Shown piece by piece: positions 19,828 to 31,670 of a stretch of 64,000 bases of DNA. Numbering within the stretch: position 1 is the first letter of the stretch; every line of letters starts with the position of its first letter. The DNA is from Endomychus coccineus (lineage: Eukaryota > Arthropoda > Insecta > Coleoptera > Endomychidae). Below the pieces are notes generated by a model. It saw only the letters and a program-made list of their open reading frames with translations, had not been told where the DNA came from and searched no databases. The stretch lies in contig OY294067.1 of the NCBI GenBank assembly GCA_958510875.1, positions 62,446,039 through 62,510,038 on the forward strand. The letters run 5' to 3'. Both the position numbers and the translations under genes were made by a program.

Positions 19828-21342
19828 TTATTTAATCAAATTAGTATAAATATGACTTAGATTTTGTGTGTCTACCCTATGATTTACAGATTTGGGGTCC
19901 CGTTTTATGTGAATCATCTCCAGGATAGATCTTTTATAATAATTGGTTTCCTTAGTTAAGATATTAACATTTTTGTAATCAAATTGATGGTTATAATCAA
20001 AGCAATGCTTAGCAAGGGCGGTGGAATTTTCTAAGTTGTTATTTCTTGTGCTATATTTATGGCCGTACATTCTTTTTTGTAAATATTGTTTAGAGATTCC
20101 AGTATAGGTTCCATCACAATCTAAACAATTCAATTTATACACTGTGTGGGTTTGTTTATCTTTGGGTATTAACGGTTTTAGATTTGAGAAATATTTCCCA
20201 ACACAGTTAGTCGGTTTATGCGCAACATTTATATCATACTTTTTCAAACATTTTTTGATTTTCTCTGAGGTCTCCGGAATGTAAGGTAGAGTTATAAAAT
20301 TGTCTGTATTACCTTTTATGTTATTTTTATTAGACGAACCATTATAGATTTTGTTTATTCTTTCTTTAATGATAGGATTGAAAAAAGTTTTTGGGTAGCC
20401 ATTCAATTCTAGTGTAGTACGAACAATTTTTAAATTTTTGGGGCGGTCATCTGCGTGGGACAATTTTATCGCGCGATCTGTAAGGCTGTTTATGACACTT
20501 TTTTTATAACAAGCTGGTGCAACGGAATTGAAGTGAAGATAACGTTGAGACCATACTTCTTTAGTAAACCAAGAGGTTTTTATTCTTCCCTCAGCATCAT
20601 GCCTAATGTTCATATCTAGGAAATTTATGTTATTGTTTAATTCTATTTCACAAGTGAATTGAAGTTTACAGTGAAAATTGTTAAATTTATCAATTACATA
20701 TTGAATTTTATCGTTGGGAAAACACATAAGGCAATCGTCTACATACCGTTTAAAGAATACAGGCCGAAAATCTAATGAACTCATAACAGATTCCTCTAGG
20801 CACTCCATAACGAGGTTAGCAATGGTAGCTGAAATAGGAGATCCCATTGCTGTGCCGAATATTTGTCCAAAAAATTGCTCACCATACTGAAAGTATGTGC
20901 ATTCTAAACAAAATTTTACAGCATTTATAAATTCCGATTGATCTAGAGGTGTGTGGTTTTTAATCTCTGCCCAACGTTTTTTGATGCTGTTCAATGCCAA
21001 AACAACAGGTATATTTGTAAATAAAGAAACAACGTCCAAGGAAATCAGTTGATGGTTTACGGGTACGGATTGATTTTTTATAAATTCATTAAAGTGCCAT
21101 GAATCTTTTACATAGAATTCATTTTTTCCTATTATATTATTGATAGATTTTGATAGAAATTTTGATAAATTGTAAGTGGGCGCTCCAATATTACTAACAA
21201 TGGGTCTTAGAGGTATATCATTTTTATGCAGTTTGGGAAGCCCATAGATATAAGGTGCTAGCCCATTATGGCAAATTAATTTATTTTTTAATTCAATAGG
21301 GATTATCTTATTCTTATGCCATTTATTTATCAATTTATTCAT
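19828..21342 (-). CDS. Penelope-like reverse transcriptase/GIY-YIG nuclease, 5' truncated
   Basis: 504 aa, uninterrupted. It carries GLPKLHK near residue 34, RT motif A SLDVVSLFTN (101-110), motif B GTAMGSPISATIAN (163-176), motif C KRYVDD (198-203), and a C-terminal GIY-YIG endonuclease starting YTGISKQYLQKRMYGH at about 413, preceded by a C-x-x-C pair (NCLDCDG). This RT plus C-terminal GIY-YIG order defines canonical PLEs, which nick DNA and reverse-transcribe their RNA. Full-length proteins are longer; the N-terminus is cut at the junction with the inverted copy, so this copy is probably inactive despite its clean frame. Confidence 0.85.
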   Translation of the reverse strand: MNKLINKWHKNKIIPIELKNKLICHNGLAPYIYGLPKLHKNDIPLRPIVSNIGAPTYNLSKFLSKSINNIIGKNEFYVKDSWHFNEFIKNQSVPVNHQLISLDVVSLFTNIPVVLALNSIKKRWAEIKNHTPLDQSEFINAVKFCLECTYFQYGEQFFGQIFGTAMGSPISATIANLVMECLEESVMSSLDFRPVFFKRYVDDCLMCFPNDKIQYVIDKFNNFHCKLQFTCEIELNNNINFLDMNIRHDAEGRIKTSWFTKEVWSQRYLHFNSVAPACYKKSVINSLTDRAIKLSHADDRPKNLKIVRTTLELNGYPKTFFNPIIKERINKIYNGSSNKNNIKGNTDNFITLPYIPETSEKIKKCLKKYDINVAHKPTNCVGKYFSNLKPLIPKDKQTHTVYKLNCLDCDGTYTGISKQYLQKRMYGHKYSTRNNNLENSTALAKHCFDYNHQFDYKNVNILTKETNYYKRSILEMIHIKRDPKSVNHRVDTQNLSHIYTNLIK

Positions 21343-21370
21343 GTTGTTTTGTACTGATAAAGTAGGATGC

Positions 21371-22136
21371 TGATGGAAGAATAAAAACCTCTTGGTTTAC
21401 TAAAGAAGTATGGTCTCAACGTTATCTTCACTTCAATTCCGTTGCACCAGCTTGTTATAAAAAAAGTGTCATAAACAGCCTTACAGATCGCGCGATAAAA
21501 TTGTCCCACGCAGATGACCGCCCCAAAAATTTAAAAATTGTTCGTACTACACTAGAATTGAATGGCTACCCAAAAACTTTTTTCAATCCTATCATTAAAG
21601 AAAGAATAAACAAAATCTATAATGGTTCGTCTAATAAAAATAACATAAAAGGTAATACAGACAATTTTATAACTCTACCTTACATTCCGGAGACCTCAGA
21701 GAAAATCAAAAAATGTTTGAAAAAGTATGATATAAATGTTGCGCATAAACCGACTAACTGTGTTGGGAAATATTTCTCAAATCTAAAACCGTTAATACCC
21801 AAAGATAAACAAACCCACACAGTGTATAAATTGAATTGTTTAGATTGTGATGGAACCTATACTGGAATCTCTAAACAATATTTACAAAAAAGAATGTACG
21901 GCCATAAATATAGCACAAGAAATAACAACTTAGAAAATTCCACCGCCCTTGCTAAGCATTGCTTTGATTATAACCATCAATTTGATTACAAAAATGTTAA
22001 TATCTTAACTAAGGAAACCAATTATTATAAAAGATCTATCCTGGAGATGATTCACATAAAACGGGACCCCAAATCTGTAAATCATAGGGTAGACACACAA
22101 AATCTAAGTCATATTTATACTAATTTGATTAAATAA
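21371..22136 (+). pseudogene. PLE C-terminal fragment (inverted partner)
   Basis: The frame is open from the junction and reads the same protein as the - strand copy from GRIKTSWFTKEVW to the stop. It contains the thumb region and GIY-YIG domain but not the RT palm. The 210 C-terminal residues are identical to the partner, implying formation in the same or a recent event. Confidence 0.8.
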
Positions 22137-22541
22137 TCTCTTGCAAATTCTTACATACGTCTTTATAAGTGTAGAAAATGTTTTTAGGAAGAATTCGTAA
22201 TAGTTATTTCCCAATACAGGCCTGAAACCGTTCTTAAGGGCCTTGTCATAAATCCTACACATCTGGTTTCGAAAGTAGATACTTGACAAATAACTTCGTT
22301 CTTCTCATTTGTTGTGAGAATACCAATCAATATGCACTCATATATTTTAATAATATTACTGAATAGCGGATTCTTACTACAAAAAAATAATTTTTTATAC
22401 ATTAATTCTGACGATACAATTCGATTATTCGTGGTTCTGTTCGTTTCGACGGCGTGGGCTCTTTTAATTGAAGTTTAATTGTGCGATTTGGACGCTTGTG
22501 CTATAAATAGTTTTAATAAACCCCCTTTTTAGACATAGTGA

Positions 22542-22583
22542 GTCTTCTGATGATGGTCGTGAGACCGAAACGTACGTAAAGAC
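22542..22583 (+). ncRNA. Hammerhead ribozyme motif, family 1 (PLE, + strand)
   Basis: Identical to the - strand copy at 19381-19422. The sense orientation puts it on the iGluR-1 pre-mRNA. The minimal helix III (CGTACG) is palindromic, as in PLE ribozymes thought to act as dimers. Confidence 0.7.
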
Positions 22584-22804
22584 GAATAGTTAAAACAAAG
22601 TGTTATTGTGACCTATTTCCCGAGAATTTTTATATATAATTCATACTGGGTCAAGAATCTTATTATCTTTATTACTTTGATAAACCTACATAAATAATTC
22701 AATTTTTTTTGTAATTCACGGCAATACCCACATCACTAAAAACATTGAAATTTTAGTAGTGTTTGGCCCCATATAGCTTAAACGATTATAAGAATAGTTT
22801 TGTT

Positions 22805-23183
22805 TTATTGTAGGAAATCATATAGTTTTATAGATAGCATAATATGATCTATTATTCCGTAACCATTATTAATCACGATTTGCTTAATGATATTCAATTC
22901 TTTATCAAAATGATTGTTTGACATCGGTACGTTAAGTAGTAAGTATATGAAAATATTGTAGGCTATTTTATGTTGAAATTGATGTATTGTGAATTGTCTG
23001 ATTGGTATAGTTGGGCTTACGAAATAATGAAAAATCAAGTTTGTTATTGATTTTCTTGATATTTAGGGCCAACAACTCTTCCATTTCAATTGTCAATTCA
23101 ATATTTGGATGAATTGTATTTATGGATTCTAGGAATATATTCAGTTGTCTATTAAATCCAATAAAACATGCTGATGTCTTCAA
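22805..23183 (-). pseudogene. Second PLE-type RT fragment, degenerate
   Basis: Two frames in series on the - strand read LDFSLFRKPNYTNQTIHNTS and then HQFQHKIAYNIFIYLLLN, KELNIIKQIVINNGYG. That order is the RT thumb and connector seen in PLE proteins (F/Y-RKP-T motif, then P-x-x-HK-x-A). Frames shifted and ends missing. A different family from the adjacent PLE pair. Confidence 0.5.
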
Positions 23184-23354
23184 CGTATCAATACAAAATA
23201 TAAACCTCTGATACTGAAATTATAAACTCTTGAATTGAAAATTAGTAAGCGTGTAACACTTTATTAGCATATGAAGATTTATCTGGATGGTGTGTAATGC
23301 ACTAACAAAATAGTACATATTCTTTTAATAATTAATTAATGATTCATTTTCAAG

Positions 23355-23696
23355 CATGATGCGAGTCAAGGAACAGCAGCCCTGGGCATGAAAAATGTTG
23401 AAGGAGTATTTTACGTGACTATTGGAGGAATGATACTAGGAATATTGGTTGTTTTCATTGAAAAATTATTCAATATTGTAACAACGAGCCGAAAAGCCCG
23501 AATATCCTTCTGTAATACATTAAAGAAGGAATTGAAATTTTATTATAATTTCGAAAGTAACGTTAAGCCGGTCATAACTGCTGAAGAAGAAGAAGCAGAA
23601 GAAGGAGAAGAAAATGGAAATGTATCAATGGATAGATTCGAACATTTGGAATTCGATCAAAAAGTTAATGAACAAAATTTGAATGGTGATACTTGA
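23355..23696 (+). CDS. iGluR-1, last exon (TM4 and cytoplasmic tail)
   Basis: Acceptor TTTTCAAG at 23347-23354, phase 0. It reads HDASQGTAALGMKNVEGVF, then TM4 (YVTIGGMILGILVVFIEKLF) and a tail with [17 protein letters not shown] and an acidic run EEEEAEEGEE, ending TGA at 23694. NVEGVFYV and FESNVKPV are shared with iGluR-2's last exon. The frame is intact. The intron separating it from the previous exon is 7.1 kb and holds the foldback and PLE pair. I infer a functional gene 3' end, though upstream exons cannot be inspected. Confidence 0.85.
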   Translation, partial: HDASQGTAALGMKNVEGVFYVTIGGMILGILVVFIEKLFNIVTTSRKARISFCNTLKKELKFYYNFESNVKPVITAEEEEAEEGEENGNVSMDRFEHLEFDQKVNEQNLNGDT

Positions 23697-23971
23697 GTAT
23701 TGTTTTATTCAATTTTAAACATCACATAGGTACAAGGAACGAAAGAGTTTTTTCAGGAATTGTAATCAACTTGAAATCAACTTACCATTCAGTATGGAAC
23801 TATATTATGACCAGAAGACTTATTGAACATTTTGTTAAATGTTAGCTACCATGAAGTATTTCCTTCATTGTGACACTTCAATCATACATGAAGTAAGAAG
23901 GTATTATTTGTGAAAAAAGGTTCAAGTTTTCAGTACAAATTCGTTTTGGCAAACTACTATCATGTTTGAAA

Positions 23972-23977
23972 AATAAA
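23972..23977 (+). terminator. Candidate poly(A) signal of iGluR-1
   Basis: AATAAA 276 bp after the iGluR-1 stop codon. Confidence 0.45.
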
Positions 23978-25150
23978 GATTAGGGACTAAAATTAGAGAT
24001 TTCTGTCAGTGTACCACACTCTGTATAAGTAGGCATACATTTTTTTTAAGTAATATGTGAATATCAGGATGTAGTGAAAGTATTGTAGGAATATACATGA
24101 TAATCTAAGATGTACGGAGAAGATTGAAGGGCAATTGTCAGTAAGGACTAACTAACGTAAACATTTTTGCATAATGATTTGTTGACGGAAAGCCAATAAA
24201 ACAAAAGGTACAGTAGTTAAAAGTTTTCACCTATTTTGAGTACCGCTGAAATTAAATTGTATTGTTGTCTACGGAGAATTGTTTTCTAAGTAAACAACTC
24301 TGCCTTACCGGACATACCGCAAACGTCTAGGCAAAGGTATTTTATACCTTTCGGTAAACACGACACTATCCTTCAAGCGGAAATACCGCCTATAACCAAT
24401 ACCCTCTAGAATAGAAGGCCTACCGACTCGATCGTGATGTCACAAGCCAGAGGCTATGTTGCAGCTAGTCACCCTTACGTTATGATACAATACTTTTATT
24501 TTATTTTTTAGGACATATATAAGGACTCCCCATTTAAACGGGGTTGCAGGACGTGAACTAAGTCCCTAGTTACACCCCAGCTGCTTTTTTTACCAGTAAA
24601 AACAAAATTTCAAAACAAAAACCATGCATATAATATACAAGTTGTTATTCTAAAAATTTCTACTCTGTATAATGATGATTACCAACTACTGCCTGTATGT
24701 ACTTAATTTTTAGCTTTTACTTGAAGATTTTAACTGATCGTTAGTTATTCAACAATGTGCTTTTAATAATGAAGTAAGGAATATCCTACTGGGTGTAACT
24801 TTCACAACTAACAAAATTCTGAAGATAGTTACAAAGAAACATAACGCTTATTTAAAATTATAAGAAACCGTTCTTCCTGATTTTTTAGTAATTTATTAAA
24901 ATATTCTTGAATTATCTACCGGATGAGGATACACGATACTAAACTTGTTATGTTTTGAAAAATTGTTCGTTGCTGTTCAGTGCATTATTGTCACTTATAA
25001 TATTTTGTATACAATTAGTGCCAATTTCATAATAATTGACTGAAATTAAACATTAATTCGTGGTTTATTTTTGATACAGGACAAACATGTACAACCACAA
25101 GATTCGTCTTTCATCAATAGTCGGCGCAGGTCTTGGGTTGATCACACTTA
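23978..25150. other. Intergenic sequence, nothing recognised
   Basis: AT-rich; a GC-richer block at about 24290-24480 contains CCAATACCCTCTAG, a 14-mer that recurs at 27291 at the edge of the THAP element. No coding content seen. Confidence 0.4.
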
Positions 25151-25153
25151 CAT

Positions 25154-25549
25154 TTGAATTCAGCTGTTAGGCCTTCTACTGTACAGGGTATTGCTATAAT
25201 GGATAATGCGTTGTACCCAAACAGCGCTTGTGGAAAAAATACCCAAAACCATATCAGCATATGCACAGAGAGCAAAGCAGCTCTTGCTACTCTGGGTAGC
25301 ATGGAAATAACAACAAATCTTCTGTGGGATTGCATTAATCTTAGCGGAGACAAAAGCAGACTCACCCTTTTCTGGGTCTCCAGATACGGAATAAGAGGAA
25401 ACAAAATAGCCGATGAGCTTTCAAACCTAGAGGCCAAAGAACCCCTAATACGCCCTGAACCAGAGGTGGGCGTCTCGAATAGTAACATTCAAGAGACGAT
25501 CCACTATAAAAGGTTAGATCACAACATACGAAATAATGGCAACAAGTGA
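25154..25549 (+). pseudogene. LINE RNase H domain relic
   Basis: 131-aa open frame. ICTESKAALATLGS fits the active-site strand with Asp replaced by Glu, followed by LLWDCINL and LFWVSRYGIRGNKIADELSN, the C-terminal RNase H motif of I/R1/Jockey-type LINEs, where PGH is normally conserved (here SRY). No RT upstream. Decayed 3' end of a LINE. Confidence 0.65.
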
Positions 25550-26035
25550 ACGGTTGCAGTCTAAAGCACATTATGGAAGACTGGTCTCATAAGTGAGGAA
25601 GATGGTTGAAATTGATGACACAGATTCTAAGGGGCATGGACCGTTAACAGCCATCTCCACAAAATGAATCTCTCCAATTCATCCTTGTGCAGGTGGTGCA
25701 AACGAAAAGACAATGCACAATCTGTGCAGATGCGTAACACTGATTCCTCAACGACGTAGAGCAGTTTTCGTGGAGGGCATTAACCATACCTAACCGGACA
25801 CCCGGTCTTGGCTGTTCATCCACATCTGGAGCTTGAACACTATTGAGTGGGCCTCGGCCTATATATAATAGTAATAATAACTTTATAATATTGCAATTTA
25901 CTTGAAAGTCAGTTGGACAATTACTCACATTTCTACGGCAGTTCTATTTTGTTTGCTTTCTAGCGATCTCGTTCACAACAATATTAACAGAGAAGGACAT
26001 AAAAAAATTGTTATTTTTATTGTACATTTTTTCTG

Positions 26036-26290
26036 TAGTTTCGTGAATCAAATAACAGTTCAGTCAATTCGCTGTATAAACTTAAATTACACCTAATTAT
26101 TTTTTTAGAGAGCTATTAAGTTGTTTCTATAGTGACAGTTCAGTCAATTCAGATATCAGGAATATAAAATTTAAATTACGTCAATTTTTTTTAAACTGCT
26201 ATTAATTTCTTCCTATAGTTTCGTGAACTAATTAACAGTTCAGTCACTTGAAATATCTGCAATATAATTTTTTTTTGAAATAGCCATTGT
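26036..26290 (+). repeat. Three imperfect 85-95-bp tandem units
   Basis: TAGTTTCGTGAA, AACAGTTCAGTCA and a T-run recur at 26036, 26131 and 26216 with divergence. Otherwise the 25.5-27.3 kb stretch holds nothing I recognise. Confidence 0.6.
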
Positions 26291-27297
26291 ACAATTCAAC
26301 TTTGTATTAATGTAATTTCATAATTATAGAGCTTTTGTGAAAAGCTTATCGATGAAACTGGTTTATTTTGAGCCCATCTATCTCCTCCGTACGTTACAAA
26401 TCACCCTGTAATTGTTTTAGTACATTTGTTCCAAATTCCTAAAGATGTTTAATTTATTGCAGTATTATGTAACTTTTATCGCTGAATAAACTCTCATTAT
26501 TATTATTAATACACTATTATTTATTTTATTTTTATTATGAGATAAGCTATGGCAACTTCAAACTTATGCGATTTTAGAAAAAGAAAATGCACAATGTTCG
26601 TATTCGTATTGATCAAGCTGTTTTGATAAAAATAACAGTTCATATCAGAATTGTAGTCCGATACTTATTTTTCCAGGTACAGTGTAAAAAATTACCATAA
26701 AAAGTGTAGTCGCTGCAAATCCCTCATTATGTTATTGTATGTAGATTTCAGTATTGTTCAATCTCAAGGTTTGAACAAATTTGGCAAACAAAACAAAACA
26801 AACTATTGTCTGGATATAACATGAAGAATTCAAAATACGATCAAGTACGTCGAAATAATAAAAGTGGGTTTGACGATAGGCGGATGATAGTCAATATCGA
26901 GATAACAAGTCATAAATCATGGCGCGACAAAAGAAAAAATGTAGACCTGCAATCAAATACAATGATTGTTACTTGCCTTGTGAGTGCCACATGTGAAGCC
27001 AATGAACCCGTGTATTGAAAAAATAGTGGTAGAAAATTAGTAGAAATGTTTTATCTACACTTCTAAAAGATGAATACTTAATGTAGATATCCAAATTCCA
27101 AACTTAGAAAGCAAGAATACTACTACTTATTTATAACGTCCAAATTAGTAAATTATTGAAATATGTCGATTACACAACAAAATGATTCTTATAGCTGCGT
27201 TTGAAAATTGGAATCATAAAGTGAAATATACAATATTGGGTTAAAATTTTCAATTGCAGTAGTTGATATCACGATATCGACTCGGCTATTCCAATAC

Positions 27298-28557
27298 CCT
27301 CTAGTCTAGATCAACGAGGTCTTATACTAGAGTAGACAACTAAGCCTTTCACGGGTAATTTGTCGGACATTCTGTCCTCGCACACATGTACTGCGCTCTC
27401 ACTCGCACGATTTCCCCTTAATTCTCCTCAACTATGACGGTATGCGCGCGTTATGTTATATTTCAAAGTTCTGTTATATTGTGATACTAATAAAAATGGT
27501 TGGCATTCGCAAATCTTGTAAGAAAAATAAAAACCCGCTAAGTCCAAATAGGAGTTTTTTTAAGTAAGTTTTTTTTATAATAAAATACGTATAATATAAT
27601 AGAATCTATACATAACCTACGTGTTTGTTTATTTTTTTTTGTAGATTTAAAAAAGAGTGGTGTGAATTTTTTGATTTGCAAGAAAGTCAAATATCGAAGT
27701 CTTCTACAGTTTGTAGTGATCATTTTGAAGATAAATATATAACCAATACTGGTAATAGATATGTATTAACGTCAGATGCTAAGCCCACTATTAATAAAGC
27801 TGTAAAGAGGTACTGATATATATATATACACAATCAATTTGCAAGCAATGTTACTATTATTTATTATTATATTTCTTGTTTTAGACTTAATTTTAATACA
27901 AATAAGACTTTGCCTGATACTTCAATTGATAATATGACTGATGTTGTTACGACAACCTGACAACTTTTTTTATTGTGTTACACACTTATACACATTTCCA
28001 ATATATTTATTTAACATAATAAAATTATATTATGTTTTATAACTTAACACAGTTATCACTCTTGGGGATTGAAGTACGTATTACTTTTTCGATTCCACCT
28101 GGCATTTTTATTAGAGGCATAAGTTTATATTTCATAAACTCTAAAACTTGTTATACGATATTTCCTATGAAATTAAATCTACTCTCCTCACAGATCACCA
28201 CTTAAATTAGAAACAAAATCAAGATATACGCATTCCGCATTGCTTTATATGTACGTAAGCAAATAATCTGACAACTCGTCCGGCATACTGGAATGGTAAA
28301 GCAGATACCTAATTATCATTTCGGATCCCTATATTACTTCTTCTGCTCCACAACTTTAAAAAGCGCGCCTATTTGATTTTAACAACTTCCTGGAAGTTAA
28401 AAATTCGGTGTAGAAGGGGAGACCGTGCGATTGAGAGCGCACTACGAGCGTACTACATGTGCGAGAAGGACAGAATGTCCGACAGGTTACCAGCGGCTCC
28501 CTATGCTTAACACACTACTTGTCTACTCTATACTAGACCTCGTTGGTCTAGATAGAG
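27298..28557. mobile_element. TIR element carrying a THAP gene (P-element-like)
   Basis: About 125-140 bp at each end are imperfect inverted repeats: TAGATCAACGAGGTCTTATACTAGAGTAGACAAC at the left pairs with GTCTACTCTATACTAGACCTCG on the right, and TGTCGGACATTCTGTCC is shared. Between them lies a three-exon THAP coding region but no DDE transposase. THAP domains head P-element transposases, so I infer a P-type internal-deletion derivative. No clear 8-bp target duplication seen. Confidence 0.65.
27496..27960 (+). CDS. Short THAP-type zinc-finger protein, three exons
   Basis: Exons 27496-27563, 27645-27809 and 27885-27960 join in phase across GTAAGT...TGTAG and GTACTG...TTTTAG introns to give 102 aa. 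The core reads KEWCEFF, VCSDHFED (the C-x-x-H half of the C2CH zinc site) and AKPTIN, where THAP domains keep an AVPT-like motif. The first Cys pair is incomplete: only one Cys (SCKKN) near the N-terminus. No domain follows, so it could bind DNA only if zinc binding survives. It sits inside a TIR element with no transposase core. Possible repressor-like or relic protein. Start is the first ATG in frame. Confidence 0.6.
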
Positions 28558-31500
28558 AAAGCCAGAGGACTGGCTACAAACGCAAGTGTGAGTCGTCAAC
28601 AAAAGGCCTGGAGTAGAGGAGGTAGCTTACGACAGTACCGTTGTTACTGACGCATCATAATTGATATGTGATAAGTCTTTCTAGCTTAGATTGATCAGTA
28701 ACGTCACAGACTTATAGTTCCAGAAAGCCCTTTCGCTCTTCTCATAGAGCTCATCAGGGGAACGAGCAAGTTTGCAACTTTACTGAACCATCTCTGTTGA
28801 AGGTAGTCATAGCCAGCCACAACATGGTAAAAAGACCAAAAGTATCTCACGCCATCTATGGATAGATGTTCCACTAAGACATCAAAAAATGTACCACATT
28901 GATTGATAGATTTCTCGAACTTTACAAAAGTCACGGGGAATGTGAGACAACCTGTGTGAGCTACCAGATCAAATCAATGTAAAAGAACTGATCGATCTGG
29001 ACTAGAAAAACCCTATCATTGTTATCTGGCAAAAGCCAACATGAAATAAATGAGTATATTTTAATTCTCTTACATTGAAAATTATATATTTCTTAGGTGT
29101 CATTGTATGATAGGAACGTGATTTTACCTGTGAATAACCGTGTATAAGAGTGTTATGACAGAATAAAGAGCTTTGCAGGAAATGGTTGGTTTGTGTTTCT
29201 GTGATCGTGATGCGGTACGAATGAAAATTCGTTACAGAAATTGTTTTTTTGAAGGGGTAATTCCGTTTTTGGGTCACTCTTCGAGATGTCGATTAAGTAA
29301 GTAGCGGGAACGGTGCATTTCATTGATACGTTGTTATCATTGACTTTGTAATACAATATCTCGTTTTTAAAACAACTTTCCAACTATGACCAATGCTACT
29401 TCGCTTGGTGTCGGTGCCTTGAAGCGTCCTCTATCAACATTGATTGTCAGCGTGTATTACTTCAAAGTTTGACAATTTTGAGGTACGCTCTCTAGAACAG
29501 TTCCTAAATCCTTTACTTACGGGTTAATATGGTGCAACATCGCTTGCAACTGTTTTACCACGCCTACCTTTACATCAGGAGAGTTGTTTCATCTTAAGCG
29601 TGTGTATATCTTATCTTCTACAAAATAACTCTGTAGGAAATAAACGTCTGTGTTTATATTCTGTTCCAGAACTAGCTATTGGACGCAACAACTCAAAGGG
29701 CCCCTTGACGGGGCCCACATCACCACATCTCACCATTCATAACCAACACCCACCTTCGATATTATAGTGGCGTGCCCATTCTCAAGACACCCAGCGACAT
29801 CATAGTTGGCGCTCAAACGTGGAACTCATCTAATCTCCAAGATACCAGCGGTATCAGATTTATTGAAGTAAATGTTGCAGACAACCAATCAAAGTTGAAT
29901 GAAATAACTATTGAAAGTTCAATTTTCACTAACTTGCTACTTACTTTGTAGTAAGTTAGTACTTTGTAATATTTGTTTGAAGAAGCTACGGTGTTACCGT
30001 TACATTTATTTATTAAATTCGTGGAAATCAAACTTTTAATAGTTCTTTTATTCAAGTTTAGAATGAATTTTCATCACGTAATGGCTGATTATATTAAATA
30101 AATGATAAGACTCACCCTGCACTTTGAAAGTGTGTATAAATTCATCTTCCATAATTTGTTTGGCTCCAAAAAGAGTTATTTGGAAGCAGCCATTTCATTT
30201 TTCAGTGCTACTCTTGAAAGGTTTGTACTCAAGATGTAGACTCATGATCAAACTATAAACTATAGAGCGAAAAAAAAAGCCGGTAGCTGCACTTTACCAG
30301 CGTTACAGCACATACTAGGTGATTTGAACTTAAAATCGTCACAGTTTACGCATTTATCATTCATAACTCCTCTTTGCCCAATATGTTTGGGGATAGTTAC
30401 TTCTACCCAATGAGTGGGAAAGAGAGATAGAGAGAGAGATAAAAAGAGAGAGAGAGAGGCTTGCCTCCATCTAGTAAGCTGGATACAACAGAAATATTCT
30501 ATTTTTGTTGACGTGGATCTTAATTTTATGACCTTATTTAGACTTCCTTGAATTTAGGTATGAATGACAATTATATCAAGGTAATATTCTAATTACATGT
30601 TTGATAAGAAACGACCGCTTCCTGCGGGTCTTATGTTATGGTTACGTGAATAGATTTGTAGTTTCAAAGGAAAAAAACATTGCAAGCCGTTTCGAATCTG
30701 ATCATAAAATATTTCTTAACTAACAGTATTCTGGAAAGCATTTGCTTTCTTTAGAACCTTTTCTGCTAAATTATAATGACCCTTTCTTCACAAGGATTCA
30801 GAGACTTTACATCTTGTTTTCGTTGCCCAGATACAAAAAACAACTGTGATAATTTATGGCAAGATGGCTGTACTTGGAAATCAAGTTATATACTTGTTCA
30901 TAATTATATAAAAGAAACCATTCCTATTTAAGTTTATGGGTGTTCTTAACATGAGCTCGAATCTTAGCAATTTCTTTGATATCTATCTGAATTCTAATGA
31001 TAATTAATAAGACAGCGTTGTTACATAAATCGTGTTCAAAATTCTAACTGGGTTAAACTAGAAGAAGCATTTTAACTCGGTATGAAGAAGATTTTTCCCA
31101 TATAAAAAAAATAATGGTGAAAAATCAGCGTTAGTGAAAATATTTTCAATACATTTCACACCATTCCTCAGAAAAGTTTATCACTCTTGAAGCACAGTAT
31201 GGGTCAGATATCTAGGTAATTTAGAAGGAATAGAAATGTATAAACGAAAAAGCAACTTATTAAATCCCGATTTATTTCCAGTTGAAGGTAGCCCCTTGTT
31301 TGCATTATTATCTCCAAATAGTATGTAAACAGGCACATTTTGATCTATAATTTGGTTTACTCTGACAATAGCTACTTAATAGTCGAAAGGTCCTCAGTAG
31401 TTTACAGTATTTTTAGTTGATAAGACTGATTATTTTTTATTTAAAGTGTTGTAGTGTATCCACAGTGTGAACTCTTTCACAGTTTATGTTTCCTCTTGAT

Positions 31501-31670
31501 TTAATTATGTGTGACAAAATATTCCCGGCTTCCCAAGAATAAGGAGTCTTAATTATTCACGAATAATTAGCCCGAGGGAGATAGTTGCTATGAGAATAGT
31601 CTGCCAAGTCGCTTGAAATAGAATTCGTGAGACTATGTAGCGAATCAGTTCTACATGTTAAAAGATCAAA
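28558..31670. other. Intergenic region upstream of iGluR-2
   Basis: No gene recognised. A GA-rich microsatellite lies at about 30416-30460 and a short GC-rich palindromic GGGCCCCTTGACGGGGCCC at about 29700. The small ORFs are not credible. Confidence 0.45.
30416..30460 (+). repeat. (GA)n microsatellite
   Basis: Interrupted GAGAGATAGAGAGAGAGATAAAAAGAGAGAG-type run. Confidence 0.85.

Larger units (their letters stand above)
19324..22640. mobile_element. Inverted pair of Penelope-like elements (PLE), recent
   Basis: A 2.04-kb copy on the - strand (5' end near 21360, 3' end 19324) abuts a 1.27-kb, 5'-truncated copy on the + strand (about 21368-22640). The shared 1.27 kb is near identical: the last 210 residues encoded are the same in both and the 3' regions match. 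Each copy ends with a hammerhead-type motif close to its outer end. PLEs are known for partial inverted copies and hammerhead ribozymes (family knowledge). The whole lies in the last intron of iGluR-1. Confidence 0.85.

Noticed and set aside
28704..29383. Several 76-91-aa - strand ORFs
   Set aside because: No recognisable domain; composition like the surrounding intergenic DNA.
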